Source of the DNA: Bryobacter aggregatus MPL3
GTDB lineage: Bacteria; Acidobacteriota; Terriglobia; Bryobacterales; Bryobacteraceae
Reading direction: 5' to 3'
Length of the DNA: 64,000 bases
Assembly: GCF_000702445.1 (NCBI RefSeq)
Contig: NZ_JNIF01000003.1
Span: 3,844,001-3,908,000, forward strand
Shown: positions 1 to 8,973 of the stretch, piece after piece
How the letters are laid out: the number at the start of each line of letters is the position of its first letter
How positions within the stretch are numbered: the first letter of the stretch is position 1
The notes under the pieces: generated by a model
Told to the model about the DNA's origin: nothing
Seen by the model: the letters and a program-made list of their open reading frames with translations, nothing else
The model's database searches: none
Position numbers and translations under genes: made by a program

Positions 1-382
1 CGAAAGCGAAGCAAAGGTCTTTGAAGCGGCGGGCGGCTATGCGCCAACGATCGGCATCATTGGCGCCGTACTCGGCTTGATCCAGGTGATGAAGCACCTG
101 GAGAACATCACCGAAGTGGGACACGGGATCGCCGTGGCCTTTGTCGCGACCGTTTATGGCGTGGCCTTGGCGAATCTTCTCTTTCTTCCTGCAGCCAACA
201 AGATCAAGGCGCGGATTGGCGCGGAGACAGAACGGAAGGAGATGATTCTGGAGGGGGTGGTGGGGATTGTGGAAGGGCTCAATCCGAAGCTGATCCGGTC
301 GAAACTGGAAGCCTATACGTCGGCGAGTTCGGAGGGGGCGGGACGCCGGACGGGAGGCGGACCGCAAGCGGTGGCCGCCTGA
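1..382 (+). CDS. motA: Flagellar motor stator protein MotA (C-terminal part, cut by window edge)
   Basis: The reading frame is open from base 2 to the TGA at 380-382, about 126 residues, so only the C-terminal part of a normal 250-290 residue MotA is present. The segment GGYAPTIGIIGAVLG followed by the hydrophobic stretch GIAVAFVATVYGVALANLLF corresponds to the last two membrane helices of MotA/TolQ/ExbB proteins. The tail (residues about 60-126) is cytoplasmic and ends in a Gly/Arg-rich extension. MotA and MotB form the proton-conducting stator of the flagellar motor in the inner membrane. motB follows after 16 bases, which supports MotA over ExbB or TolQ. Confidence 0.93.
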   Translation, partial: ESEAKVFEAAGGYAPTIGIIGAVLGLIQVMKHLENITEVGHGIAVAFVATVYGVALANLLFLPAANKIKARIGAETERKEMILEGVVGIVEGLNPKLIRSKLEAYTSASSEGAGRRTGGGPQAVAA

Positions 383-398
383 CCGAGCCGAGATCCCC

Positions 399-1217
399 GT
401 GACCACCAAGGACGCCGCTCCCATCCAATCCGTTATGGCAAGACGCCAGAAGCAACACGCCCATGAAAATCACGAACGTTGGCTGGTCTCCTATGCCGAC
501 TTCATTACGCTGCTCTTCGCCTTTTTTGTGGTGATGTTTGCCAGTTCCCATGCCGACAAGAAAAAAGCGAAGGAGATGTCGGCCTCCGTCAAGGAAGCCT
601 TTGAGCAAGGCTCGATGCCCAAGGCGCTGGCGAACCTGATGGGCCGCAAGCGTCCTCCGGAGACAGACGATCCCAAGCGATCCGGACAGCCCGCCGAGAA
701 GGATACCGGCAAAACCGATCCCGCACTTGCTGCGCTGGCCGAACTGGTGCCGTCTCTCGAATCGCTTACCAAGTCACTGGCCAATGAGATTGCCGATGGG
801 AAGGTCGCGATCAATATGGAGCCTCGCGGGTTGGTGGTGAGCCTCAAGGAAGCAGCCTTCTTTCCACCGGCAGGAGATGCGGTGCAAGCCGAGGCCTTTC
901 CGATTCTGGGAAAAATTGCCGAGAGTGCCAGGACTTTGCCGAACCAGATGCTACTCGAAGGACACACGGATTCCACCCCGATTCACAATGATCGCTTCCG
1001 TTCCAATTGGGATCTCTCTGCGGCCCGGGCGATTGCCATGCTGAATGTATTCAGCGAACGCTACGGGATCGAGAGAACAAGGATGTCTGTATCGGGATAT
1101 GCGGAGAATGTGCCCGTGGCGGGGAATGAAACGGTGGAGGGACGCCGCAAAAACCGGCGCGTGGATGTGGTGTTTCTCAACCAGTATGGTTTGAAGACAC
1201 AACCGGGGAGGCAGTAA
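399..1217 (+). CDS. motB: Flagellar motor protein MotB (OmpA-family C-terminus)
   Basis: This is a 272-residue protein with a GTG start; an in-frame ATG at 435 (residue 13) is an alternative. The N-terminus has HERWLVSYADFITLLFAFFVVMFA, given here as two parts: a basic run, then one membrane helix with the invariant proton-carrying Asp of YADF (about residue 34). The C-terminal half has the OmpA-like peptidoglycan-binding motif GHTDSTP with NWDLSAARA (about 187-215). A charged linker (about 75-115) separates them. It anchors the MotA/MotB stator to the cell wall. It lies 16 bases after motA and its last 41 bases overlap the end of rnc on the other strand. Confidence 0.95.
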   Translation: MTTKDAAPIQSVMARRQKQHAHENHERWLVSYADFITLLFAFFVVMFASSHADKKKAKEMSASVKEAFEQGSMPKALANLMGRKRPPETDDPKRSGQPAEKDTGKTDPALAALAELVPSLESLTKSLANEIADGKVAINMEPRGLVVSLKEAAFFPPAGDAVQAEAFPILGKIAESARTLPNQMLLEGHTDSTPIHNDRFRSNWDLSAARAIAMLNVFSERYGIERTRMSVSGYAENVPVAGNETVEGRRKNRRVDVVFLNQYGLKTQPGRQ

Positions 1218-1938
1218 ACTTCAGATTGCCGCTCATGCGATGGTAGAGCACGCGTGCCGCCATTTGCCCTGCGGCCTTTTTCGTCGGGCCCTGGCCTTGT
1301 TCGATCCATTGGGTCCCGACCCGAGCCTCCACCACGAAAGTCTTGGAATGCTCCGGTCCATCTGTTCGCACCGTCACATAGATCGGCTGGGGCATCCCCT
1401 TTGATTGCGCCAGCTCCTGCAGGCTGGCTTTGAAGTTCTTCAATTCGGAGAGTTCATCGTGAGCGGTCGGGACGCTCATGACGACATTTTGCACCACTTC
1501 GCGCGCGCATTCTAATCCGCCGTCCAGATAGACTGCGGCAAGAACGGCCTCGAGTGCGTCGGCGAGCAGCGCCTTTTTCTCACGGCCTCCGCTCAACTCT
1601 TCGCCTCTCCCGAGCAGCAGGCACTGCCCGAGCTGGAGCTTGCGCGCCACCTCCACCAGATGCGCGGCACTCACAATGCGAGCTTTGTGGATGCTGAGCT
1701 TTCCTTCCGGAAGTTCGGGATAGGTTTGGAAGAGATAGTCACTGATCAACAAGCCCAAGACCGCGTCGCCGAGAAACTCGAGCTGTTCATTGTGCTCGGC
1801 CATTTCCTCGCGGCCCTGCTTGCGTTCAGAGTTGAGACTGCGGTGGGAAAGGGCACGAATGAGAATGGCCGGATTCGCAAACGTATAACCGAGACGGCTT
1901 TCCAGCGTCTTCAAAAGCGGATTGTCTTCGTGCCCCAC
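1177..1938 (-). CDS. rnc: Ribonuclease III
   Basis: This 253-residue protein has the RNase III signature NEQLEFLGD (about residues 50-58), with the conserved acidic residues of the catalytic centre, and the second acidic patch around LLADALEAVLAAVYLDGG (about 125-142). A double-stranded RNA-binding domain follows (about 165-237, KTFVVEARVG and KKAAGQMAA). It cuts double-stranded RNA in rRNA precursor processing and mRNA turnover in the cytoplasm. Length is somewhat above the E. coli enzyme because of a C-terminal tail. It is the last gene of a leftward group with two TPR proteins, 11 bases after the nearer one, and its end overlaps motB. Confidence 0.96.
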   Translation of the reverse strand: MGHEDNPLLKTLESRLGYTFANPAILIRALSHRSLNSERKQGREEMAEHNEQLEFLGDAVLGLLISDYLFQTYPELPEGKLSIHKARIVSAAHLVEVARKLQLGQCLLLGRGEELSGGREKKALLADALEAVLAAVYLDGGLECAREVVQNVVMSVPTAHDELSELKNFKASLQELAQSKGMPQPIYVTVRTDGPEHSKTFVVEARVGTQWIEQGQGPTKKAAGQMAARVLYHRMSGNLKFTASPVVSSNHTG

Positions 1939-1949
1939 GTTGGATGGAA

Positions 1950-2711
1950 TTACTTTGTTGCCTTGCCAGCAACTGCGCGGGCCTTGATGTTTTCAGCGAT
2001 CGACTTGACCTGAGGATTCAAGCCTGAAAGAGCTAACACCTGATTGGCGGCGGCAATGGACTCGTCATACTTCTTCGCGTCGAGATAGGCAGTGGCAATG
2101 CGCGTCATCAGATTCTGATTGCCGGGAGTGGCTTCGAGGCCCAACTTGTACTCGGCAACGGAATCATCATACTTCTTGCGGACAGAAGCGGCGAGACCCA
2201 TGGCTTCGTGTGCCTCGGAGATCCAGGTCTTGCGTTGAGCTTCCCACTGCTCATCCTGGATGTCCGGGCGGATCTTCGGAGCATTCTTCAGCAATTCGAG
2301 AGCGCCCTTGGCATACTTGTCGGCCTTGGCGAGTTTCTCTTCCTTATCGAAATCGAACTCGCGGGTATGGGTGGCGTAGCCGCGGGCCAGGATCAACATG
2401 GCGCCGTAATTCTTGGGGTCGGCCTCGAGAGTCCGGTCGCCGTAGATCACGGTTTTCTCCCAATTGTTCATCTCCTCTGCTGCTGCAGTGGCAATGAACA
2501 GCGCGGTGCCCTTATATTCGCTATCGGCGAACTTGCCGAGCAGGGCGTCGACTGCGGTGATCCGGCCGGCCGGATCGGCAGCATTGAAGATTGCCATCAC
2601 CGCATCCTGCTCCTTCTGGCTCTTGAGCTTGGGTTGTTTCCCATCGGCCGATTGGGCCATCAAGACGCCCGAGAAGAGGAAGGCGCCCACAATCCATTTC
2701 GTGATTCTCAT
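1950..2711 (-). CDS. Exported TPR-repeat protein, function unknown
   Basis: This is a 253-residue protein. The N-terminus (MRITKWIVGAFLFSGVLMAQ) is a signal peptide, so it is probably periplasmic. The rest is helical and matches tetratricopeptide-like repeats: NNWEKTVIYGDRTLEADPKN, KKYDDSVAEYKLGLEATPGN and KKYDESIAAANQVLALSG are spaced as TPR units. TPRs are protein-binding scaffolds, and no catalytic motif is visible. It lies between another exported TPR protein (19 bases upstream) and rnc (11 bases downstream), so the three are probably co-transcribed. No specific partner can be named. Confidence 0.8.
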   Translation of the reverse strand: MRITKWIVGAFLFSGVLMAQSADGKQPKLKSQKEQDAVMAIFNAADPAGRITAVDALLGKFADSEYKGTALFIATAAAEEMNNWEKTVIYGDRTLEADPKNYGAMLILARGYATHTREFDFDKEEKLAKADKYAKGALELLKNAPKIRPDIQDEQWEAQRKTWISEAHEAMGLAASVRKKYDDSVAEYKLGLEATPGNQNLMTRIATAYLDAKKYDESIAAANQVLALSGLNPQVKSIAENIKARAVAGKATK

Positions 2712-2730
2712 AGATATCCTTTTTACTTTA

Positions 2731-4209
2731 TCAAGGCCGAGGGGTGGGGGTTCCCTTCAGGCCGTCTTCCGCCGCCTTCTTCGCCATCGGGGACACTCCA
2801 GCGGTGGCGATCGCTGCTTCAAAGTGCTTTTTCGCCGCTTCGTTCTCCTGCGCCAAGCCCAGCAGCCGTCCGAGGAACACATGAGCCCAGGCCGAAATCT
2901 GCGGTTCGGCGCCCTCCTCGATTGTTTTCTCAAAGAGATCGACGGCCAGCTGCGGATCCTTGTTCAGTGCGGCGACGCGGGCCATGCCGTAATAAGCCCG
3001 TCCCTTGAGCGGACGCGCGTTGGTCAACTCCAAGGCTTGACGGAAGAGTACGCTCGCCTGCTGGTACTCCTTTTTGCTCCAAAGCTGTTCGGCGTCATCG
3101 AGCATCTTTTCCGCCGGGCTGACTTCCACCACCGGCTTGGGCGCCACCTTGGCCCGGCGCTCGCGTGGTGCGTTTGCAAAGTTCACGGCATCGAGCCGCT
3201 CGGTTTCCTTCTTCAGATCAATGTGGTTGATCAGGGTTGGCAGGTAGAAGCGCATCGACAATTCCTGATGCTCATACTCCATCAGCTTCTCGGCAAAGTA
3301 AGGAGTGAGGATGAAGCCTTCCTTGAGCGCTTCCTCAACCTTCGGGCTCCGCTGGTTGGCCGGCGCCATGCGCGCATCGATGGCGCGGGTGAGGCAGGCA
3401 ACGGTGAGCAGCGGGAAGTTTTGCTTGTACTGCGGGTCAAGCGCCGGGGCGCCCTGGGCAAAATCGATCAGGCTCGCTTTGCTCTCGATCTCTTTCAAAC
3501 TGCGCATTGCGATCGGGTCGACGACAAAGTGCAGATAGGCACTTCTGATGTATTCCACTTGTGGCTCGGGCGAAGAGGTGAGCACGACGAAAAGATCATT
3601 CGCGTAGCTGCGGACGTGAATCTGATTGGGAGCGGCAAGCGGGTCGAGATAGACATGGAAGCTGCCCTTCGTGTTGTTCACCTGCGTACTGCGCAAATAG
3701 CCATCGATCTGCTGGAGCGCCAGCGTGACGGGGGAGTGGTACGGTTCGAGGGCGCGGTCGAGGGCGGCTTGGTTGCGGGCGAGCAGGCCTTCGAGCTTTG
3801 TCTCCCGGTAGAAACGGGTGAGTAACTTTTCAAAGCCGTCCAACTCCTGCACATCGGGCGGCAGTTCATTCAAGCGCATGCGATAGCGGAACTCCGGCCC
3901 GGAAGCCGCCGGCACCAATTCAATGCAGAGGGCAAAGCTGATGTACTGGCTCAGATCGCGTGCCGGATCGGCTTTGCGATGGCCGATATAGAATTCAGTG
4001 AGTTGTTGGAGGACGGGGGGCTTGGCTTGCGCGATGTACTGCCGAACCTGGGCCCGGATGGGGGAGTTCGCGGTGCTGTCGAGGTCGGCATCGTAACCGG
4101 CCGCGTTGATGGCGGCCATCACGACAAAGAGGTTCGGATTCACCTCCATGCTCGATTGGGCGAACAGACTCGCCGAGGCGAGCGACAAAATCAAAAAGAA
4201 GGTCTTCAA
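2731..4209 (-). CDS. Exported protein with C-terminal TPR region, function unknown
   Basis: This is a 492-residue protein with an N-terminal signal peptide (MKTFFLILSLASASLFAQ). Residues about 20-340 form a long domain I do not recognise, predicted soluble. The C-terminal third has TPR-like helices (KKEYQQASVLFRQALELTN, AALNKDPQLAVDLFEKTIEEG, ENEAAKKHFEAAI). It is probably periplasmic or outer-membrane associated. It is the first gene of the leftward TPR-TPR-rnc group and is divergent from glgA, with about 50 bases between the start codons. The family appears typical of Acidobacteria, which is an inference from the style of the sequence. Confidence 0.75.
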   Translation of the reverse strand: MKTFFLILSLASASLFAQSSMEVNPNLFVVMAAINAAGYDADLDSTANSPIRAQVRQYIAQAKPPVLQQLTEFYIGHRKADPARDLSQYISFALCIELVPAASGPEFRYRMRLNELPPDVQELDGFEKLLTRFYRETKLEGLLARNQAALDRALEPYHSPVTLALQQIDGYLRSTQVNNTKGSFHVYLDPLAAPNQIHVRSYANDLFVVLTSSPEPQVEYIRSAYLHFVVDPIAMRSLKEIESKASLIDFAQGAPALDPQYKQNFPLLTVACLTRAIDARMAPANQRSPKVEEALKEGFILTPYFAEKLMEYEHQELSMRFYLPTLINHIDLKKETERLDAVNFANAPRERRAKVAPKPVVEVSPAEKMLDDAEQLWSKKEYQQASVLFRQALELTNARPLKGRAYYGMARVAALNKDPQLAVDLFEKTIEEGAEPQISAWAHVFLGRLLGLAQENEAAKKHFEAAIATAGVSPMAKKAAEDGLKGTPTPRP

Positions 4210-4258
4210 AGTGTCAGCTTAGCTCCCTTGGGTGCAGTCTGGCAGAATATACAAAGCT

Positions 4259-5680
4259 ATGTCTCGTGTCCTGATGGTTTCGAGTGAAGCGGCTCCGTTC
4301 GCCAAAACCGGTGGTCTTGCCGATGTGCTGGGATCCTTGCCCCCGGAGTTGAATGCGCTCGGAGATGAGTGTGCCGTCGTATTGCCTCGCTATGGGGCAA
4401 TAGACGTCCGAGCTTCCGAAAAGGTTTTCGAGAGGATGCGGATCTATCTCGGTGGCGGCTATTACGAGTGCGACATCTATCAAAAGGTGCAACGGGGCAC
4501 GAAGTTCTTCTTTGTCGAACACCTTGGGCTCTATGGCCGCGACGGTTTTTATGGCGACCGCTATGGCGAATTCGGGGATAATCACGTTCGCTTTGCGGCC
4601 CTCTGCAGCGCGGCGCTGGGCGTAGCCCGCTACCTGTTTCCGACCCAGATTTTTCATTGCCACGACTGGCAGGCCGGCTTGCTGCCGCTCTTTCTCAAGA
4701 ACTTTGTGACCGGCGACCCGGCCTTCTATGGGGCCAAGTCTCTGTTCACGATCCACAATCTCGGCTACCAGGGACTGGTAGACCGCTCGAAGCTGTGGGA
4801 TGCGGGTGTCGAGGATCGCTTTTACCGGAGCGACCTGCTTGAGTTCAATGGGATGGCGAGCCTGCTGAAATCCGGTTTGGTCTTTGCCGATGCGCTGACG
4901 ACGGTGAGTCCGCGCTATGCGCAAGAGATCCAGACGCCCGAATACGGATTCGGAATGGATGGGATGTTGCGGGCCCGTTCCGGGGTCCTGCACGGGATTC
5001 TCAACGGGTGCGACTATGAGGAGTGGGATCCGCGCACGGACCGCCACATTGTCGCGAATTACTCGGCGGACGAGCCGGGCGGCAAGGTGGGCTGTAAGCT
5101 CGCGTTGCTCGAGGAGTTTGGGATGGGGCATCGCATCGAGCGGCCGCTGATCGGCATTGTGTCCCGCTTGGCCACCCAAAAGGGCTTCGATCTGGTGGCG
5201 AGCGTGCTGGATGAGATGCTCGGATGGCGCGATGCGACGCTGATCGTGCTCGGGTCGGGGGAAGAGGCGATCGAGAATCAGTTCAGTTGGTATGCCAGCC
5301 GCTATCCGGACCGGATGATTTTCTGGAGAGGCTACAACAACGAACTGGCGCATCACATTGAAGCAGGCGCTGACCTGTTTCTGATGCCGTCGCGTTATGA
5401 ACCATGTGGCCTCAATCAAATGTACAGTCTGCGCTATGGGACTCTGCCGGTGGTTCGCGCGACCGGTGGTCTGGATGATACGATTGATGCAGAGACGGGC
5501 TTCAAGTTCTGGCGTTTTGAGAGCTGGGATTTGGCAGAGTGTCTCCGGCACGCCCTGGCGGTGTATGGAGACAAGGACCGGTTCGAGAAAATGCGGCAGA
5601 GTGCGATGGGACGGGATTACTCCTGGGCGAAATCGGCCCGGCAGTATTCGGAACTGTACCGTGAATTGTTGGAGAGCTAG
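4259..5680 (+). CDS. glgA: Glycogen synthase (ADP-glucose type, GT5)
   Basis: This is a 473-residue protein from the ATG at 4259, where the family's usual N-terminus begins (MSRVLMVSSEAAPFAKTGGL). An in-frame start at 4232 would add nine unrelated residues. The ADP-glucose-binding KTGGLADV motif is at residues 16-23, and the C-terminal SRYEPCGLNQMYSLRYG motif near residue 380 holds the catalytic Glu of the GT-B fold. Length is close to E. coli GlgA. It transfers glucose from ADP-glucose to the growing alpha-1,4-glucan in the cytoplasm. No other glycogen gene lies nearby. trxA follows 49 bases downstream on the same strand. Confidence 0.95.
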   Translation: MSRVLMVSSEAAPFAKTGGLADVLGSLPPELNALGDECAVVLPRYGAIDVRASEKVFERMRIYLGGGYYECDIYQKVQRGTKFFFVEHLGLYGRDGFYGDRYGEFGDNHVRFAALCSAALGVARYLFPTQIFHCHDWQAGLLPLFLKNFVTGDPAFYGAKSLFTIHNLGYQGLVDRSKLWDAGVEDRFYRSDLLEFNGMASLLKSGLVFADALTTVSPRYAQEIQTPEYGFGMDGMLRARSGVLHGILNGCDYEEWDPRTDRHIVANYSADEPGGKVGCKLALLEEFGMGHRIERPLIGIVSRLATQKGFDLVASVLDEMLGWRDATLIVLGSGEEAIENQFSWYASRYPDRMIFWRGYNNELAHHIEAGADLFLMPSRYEPCGLNQMYSLRYGTLPVVRATGGLDDTIDAETGFKFWRFESWDLAECLRHALAVYGDKDRFEKMRQSAMGRDYSWAKSARQYSELYRELLES

Positions 5681-5729
5681 CTTGCAACTTTCCCGTTTGG
5701 TACGCATCTTAACCCTTGGAGATTGAATA

Positions 5730-6062
5730 ATGGCTGGAGCAAATACACTTAATTTTTCCGATTCGGCTTGGGACACTGAGGTTTTGAACTCAGACAAGCC
5801 TGTCCTGGTCGATTTTTGGGCCGAATGGTGCGGACCGTGCCGGATGATTGCCCCGACTGTGGACGCTGTTGCTGATGAGTACAACGGCAAATTGAAGGTC
5901 GGCAAGCTGAATGTCGATGACAATGGTGGCACTGCCATGCGCTACAACGTGCGCGGGATTCCCACTCTTCTGTTGTTCAAGGGCGGACAGATCGTCGAGC
6001 AGCGCGTGGGCGCCGTCTCAAAGAGCGATCTGGTCAAGATGCTCGAACCGCACGTCAGCTAA
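5730..6062 (+). CDS. trxA: Thioredoxin
   Basis: This 110-residue protein has the thioredoxin active site WCGPC at residues 33-37 and the cis-proline motif RGIPTLLLFKGG about 40 residues later. There is no signal peptide, so it acts in the cytoplasm as a general dithiol reductant for ribonucleotide reductase, PAPS reductase and other enzymes. A GGAG ribosome-binding site precedes the ATG. It follows glgA in the same direction and is closed by a clear hairpin terminator at 6088-6122. Confidence 0.97.
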   Translation: MAGANTLNFSDSAWDTEVLNSDKPVLVDFWAEWCGPCRMIAPTVDAVADEYNGKLKVGKLNVDDNGGTAMRYNVRGIPTLLLFKGGQIVEQRVGAVSKSDLVKMLEPHVS

Positions 6063-6087
6063 TCGCGACCTGGATCATTTTCCTCTG

Positions 6088-6122
6088 AAAAGGGAGAGCA
6101 CCGGAAGGTTCTCTCCCTTTTT
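6088..6122 (+). terminator. Rho-independent terminator after trxA
   Basis: An 11-base perfect inverted repeat (AAAAGGGAGAG at 6088-6098, CTCTCCCTTTT at 6111-6121) encloses a 12-base loop and runs into a T tract. It starts 26 bases after the trxA stop codon, as expected for an intrinsic terminator. Confidence 0.85.
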
Positions 6123-6205
6123 CACTTAACCTTTCTTTACACCGCAATCGAATCGAAACGCGACATCGAGGCGTCTGTTGGGTTGTTCCACTCAGTAGAG
6201 CTGTT

Positions 6206-8503
6206 ATGCGTTTGATCTTCCTCCTCCTTCTCTCCCTCCCGTTCTGGGGACAATTCGTCCCGAACCAATACATCGTTGTTCTGAAGAATGAGCCTGGCGA
6301 AATGCGGCAGGCGGAACGGCGGACGCGTGTGCGGCAGCGCCAGAATGGAGTGCGCTCCGAACTCAGCGCGCGGGGCTTTCAGACCTTGGGGCATACCGAA
6401 CTGGTTGCGAATGCGCTGATGGTGGAGGGGCAGAACGAAGAGACGGATGTCCGTCAATTGCGGCAGCTTGCCGGTGTCGAGCGCGTCCATAAGGTGCGGC
6501 TTTTCCAGAAGACTCTCGATCGGGCCGCGCAGGTGCATGCGGTGGCTGCTGCCTGGGAACGTCTGGGGCTCGAACATGCTGGGGCGGGCATGAAGATTGG
6601 AATTCTTGACAGTGGGATTGAGGCGAGTCATCCCGGGTTCCAGTCGGCGACTTTGCCTGTGCTCGAGGGCTTTCCGAAATGGAACTATGCGCGGGATCAG
6701 GCGTATACGAACAACAAGGTGATTGTTGCGCGCAGCTATCCGACTCTCTGGGCTTACCGGGACCCGGATCCGAGCGTTCTCGACCGCAGTGGGCATGGCA
6801 CGGCGGTGGCGATGTCCGCCGCGGGGGTGAGCCATGATTCGCCGATCGGTCCGCTGGCCGGAATGGCGCCCGCGGCATATCTCGGGGTCTATAAGATCTT
6901 CGGCACCCCCGGTTACAACGACAGCACGACGGACTCGGCGATTCTCCAGGCGATCGAAGACGCGGTTTCCGATGGGATGGATGTGATCAATATGAGCTTC
7001 GGCTCAATGCTGGCGGCGAGGCCTGAGAATGATCCGATTGTGCAGGCGCTGGCGAAGGCGGAAGAGGCGGGGGTGATCGTTGTGGTTTCGGCGGGCAATG
7101 ATGGCCCGGGCCATGCGACGCTTAGCTCGCCGGGTACGGCCCCTACTGCGTTGACGGTGGGCGCTTCAGAGAATGGACGTCTCTTTGCCGCGGGTCTGAT
7201 TGCGGCGGATGGGAGTTCTGCGCCGGCGCTGGCAGGTTCGCAGACAACGGGGACCAATTCAATTGCGGCCGCCATGGTGAGCGCCGGCCTTGCCTGCGAC
7301 CGCTTCTCTGGGGATCGCCTGCGCGGGCAGATTGCGTTGATTGTGCGTGGGACTTGCAGCTTTGAGGTGAAGATCAACAATGCGGCTACTGCTGGAGCCG
7401 TTGCCGCGGTGATCTATTCGGATGCGGCACGTTCGACCGACTTCATCACAATGTCTGCCGGTGCTGCGACACTGCCTGCTGTGTTTCTGCGTTATGCCGA
7501 TGGGATTCGATATGAGGACGAACTTTCGAAGGCCGCCTCGCTGGATGTGACGCTGGACCTTGCGGTGAAGGCGCGGGATGTGAGTCCCGATCGTCTGGCC
7601 AGCTTCAGCGCGCGTGGACCTGTTTCGGGAGTGCCGATCAAGCCCGATCTGGTTGCGGTTGGGACGAATGTCTATACGGCGGCCGAGTCGAACTATGCGG
7701 GCGGCGAGGTGTATTCGGCAAGCGGTTATGGGTTGATCAACGGGACGAGTTTTTCCTCGCCGATCACGGCGGGTGCGGCTGCGGTGTTGAAGGCGGCACG
7801 CCCCGGATTGAAGCCGATCGACTATCGCTCTCTACTGGTGAATAGCGCGAAACCGCTGCCGCAGTTGACTGTAGTGCAAAGTGGCGCGGGGCTCTTGCAT
7901 CTGACAAATGCGCTCGATGCGACGCTTCGCTTTGAGCCGATCAGCGTCTCGTTCACGGCGAAGGACCATACGATCCAGGTGACGAATCTGCAGAGCACGG
8001 CTGCGACTTATCAGGTGTCCGTGGAGGCGAAGGAGGGAATTGCTCCTGCGATCTCCACGAGCGAGTTGGAACTGCCGCCGCATGAAGCCGCGACGCTCAC
8101 ACTGAGTCTCGATCTGCCCGCGGTGGCTCCCGGTGCTTATTCGGGTGTTGTGCTGTTGCAGCAGGAAGGCGGCGCGGTCTTACGAGTGCCTTATTGGTAT
8201 GGCAAGGCGAAGGAAGAAGCCGCAGAGATTCAGGTGCTCTACCAGGCGAGCAGCGCGCGGTCTGGAACGGTGCAGCAGGACTTGCTGTTCTTCCGGGTGA
8301 TGGATGAGAACGGAATGGTGCTGGGCGCGAAGCCGAGCGTGACGGTGGTCAGCGGGGCAGGGAATGTGCGCGAGGTGCAGGACCGGGACTTTGATGTGGC
8401 GGGCGCGATTGGGGTGGAACTGGTGTTGGGGCGGGGGACGAATGTGATCGAGGTGGACGCCGGGAATGGGGTGACGCAGCGCTTCGCCTTTACAGGGCGC
8501 TGA
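6206..8503 (+). CDS. Secreted subtilisin-family serine protease (S8) with propeptide and PA domain
   Basis: This is a 765-residue protein. A signal peptide (about 1-16) is followed by an I9-type inhibitory propeptide (about 20-105, PNQYIVVLKNEPGE). The catalytic triad is visible: Asp in GILDSGIEASHPG (about 135), His in RSGHGTAVAM (about 197), Ser in NGTSFSSPITAGAAA (about 515). A PA (protease-associated) insert lies at about 345-425 (IVRGTCSFEVKINNAATAGA). The last 200 residues are beta-rich and Ig-like. It should act outside the cell on proteins. It is a single-gene unit whose end overlaps the HIT gene on the other strand by 14 bases. Confidence 0.92.
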   Translation: MRLIFLLLLSLPFWGQFVPNQYIVVLKNEPGEMRQAERRTRVRQRQNGVRSELSARGFQTLGHTELVANALMVEGQNEETDVRQLRQLAGVERVHKVRLFQKTLDRAAQVHAVAAAWERLGLEHAGAGMKIGILDSGIEASHPGFQSATLPVLEGFPKWNYARDQAYTNNKVIVARSYPTLWAYRDPDPSVLDRSGHGTAVAMSAAGVSHDSPIGPLAGMAPAAYLGVYKIFGTPGYNDSTTDSAILQAIEDAVSDGMDVINMSFGSMLAARPENDPIVQALAKAEEAGVIVVVSAGNDGPGHATLSSPGTAPTALTVGASENGRLFAAGLIAADGSSAPALAGSQTTGTNSIAAAMVSAGLACDRFSGDRLRGQIALIVRGTCSFEVKINNAATAGAVAAVIYSDAARSTDFITMSAGAATLPAVFLRYADGIRYEDELSKAASLDVTLDLAVKARDVSPDRLASFSARGPVSGVPIKPDLVAVGTNVYTAAESNYAGGEVYSASGYGLINGTSFSSPITAGAAAVLKAARPGLKPIDYRSLLVNSAKPLPQLTVVQSGAGLLHLTNALDATLRFEPISVSFTAKDHTIQVTNLQSTAATYQVSVEAKEGIAPAISTSELELPPHEAATLTLSLDLPAVAPGAYSGVVLLQQEGGAVLRVPYWYGKAKEEAAEIQVLYQASSARSGTVQQDLLFFRVMDENGMVLGAKPSVTVVSGAGNVREVQDRDFDVAGAIGVELVLGRGTNVIEVDAGNGVTQRFAFTGR

Positions 8504-8969
8504 GGGTCCAGTCGCAGGCGGTGAGTTTGGCAAGAGAGTCTTCGAGGCTCTCGGGGTGGACGCGGGTTTCGCCGATGACGGTCATGAAGTTTGCATCGCC
8601 ATTCCAGCGTGGCAGGACGTGGAGGTGGATGTGGCCGGCGATGCCTGCGCCTGCCACCGAACCGATGTTGAAGCCGAGGTTGAGACCCTCGCAACGGTAG
8701 GCGGCGCGGATGTTGCGTTCGGCAAGCCGGGCCATGCGCATCATCTCGATCCAGGCTGGCTCCGGCAGGTCCTCAATGCGCGAGACATGCTCGAAGGGCG
8801 CAATCATCATGTGGCCGTTGGTGTAGGGGAAGAGATTCAGCAGGCCGTAGCAGTGTTGGGCCGTGAAGACGGTGAGTTCGTTCTGCTTTTCACAGAAGAC
8901 ACAGGCAGGGCGTGCTGTGTCTTCCTTGGTTACGTAGCGGTAGCGCCAGGGGCTCCAGAGATGGTCCAC
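8490..8969 (-). CDS. HIT-family nucleotide hydrolase/phosphorylase-like protein
   Basis: This protein has 159 residues from a GTG at 8969, giving the family's usual beginning (DHLWSPWRYRYV). That start lies four bases after the upstream HU stop codon. An ATG at 8999 would overlap the HU gene by 26 bases. The histidine-triad motif HIHLHVLP sits at about residues 113-120, after FNIGSVAGAGIAG. A CVFC pair near the N-terminus may bind zinc. Members hydrolyse or phosphorolyse dinucleoside polyphosphates and AMP conjugates; the exact substrate is not evident. It is the third gene of the rpsA-HU-HIT operon. Confidence 0.9.
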   Translation of the reverse strand: MDHLWSPWRYRYVTKEDTARPACVFCEKQNELTVFTAQHCYGLLNLFPYTNGHMMIAPFEHVSRIEDLPEPAWIEMMRMARLAERNIRAAYRCEGLNLGFNIGSVAGAGIAGHIHLHVLPRWNGDANFMTVIGETRVHPESLEDSLAKLTACDWTLSAL

Positions 8970-8973
8970 GGAT

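Noticed and set aside
2464-3825. A 453-codon rightward open frame antisense to the TPR genes
   Set aside because: The leftward frames have signal peptides, TPR units and operon spacing. The antisense product is Arg/Leu-rich without motifs.
4214-5938. A 574-codon leftward open frame over glgA and trxA
   Set aside because: It crosses two well-supported genes with conserved motifs, and its product has no recognisable domain.
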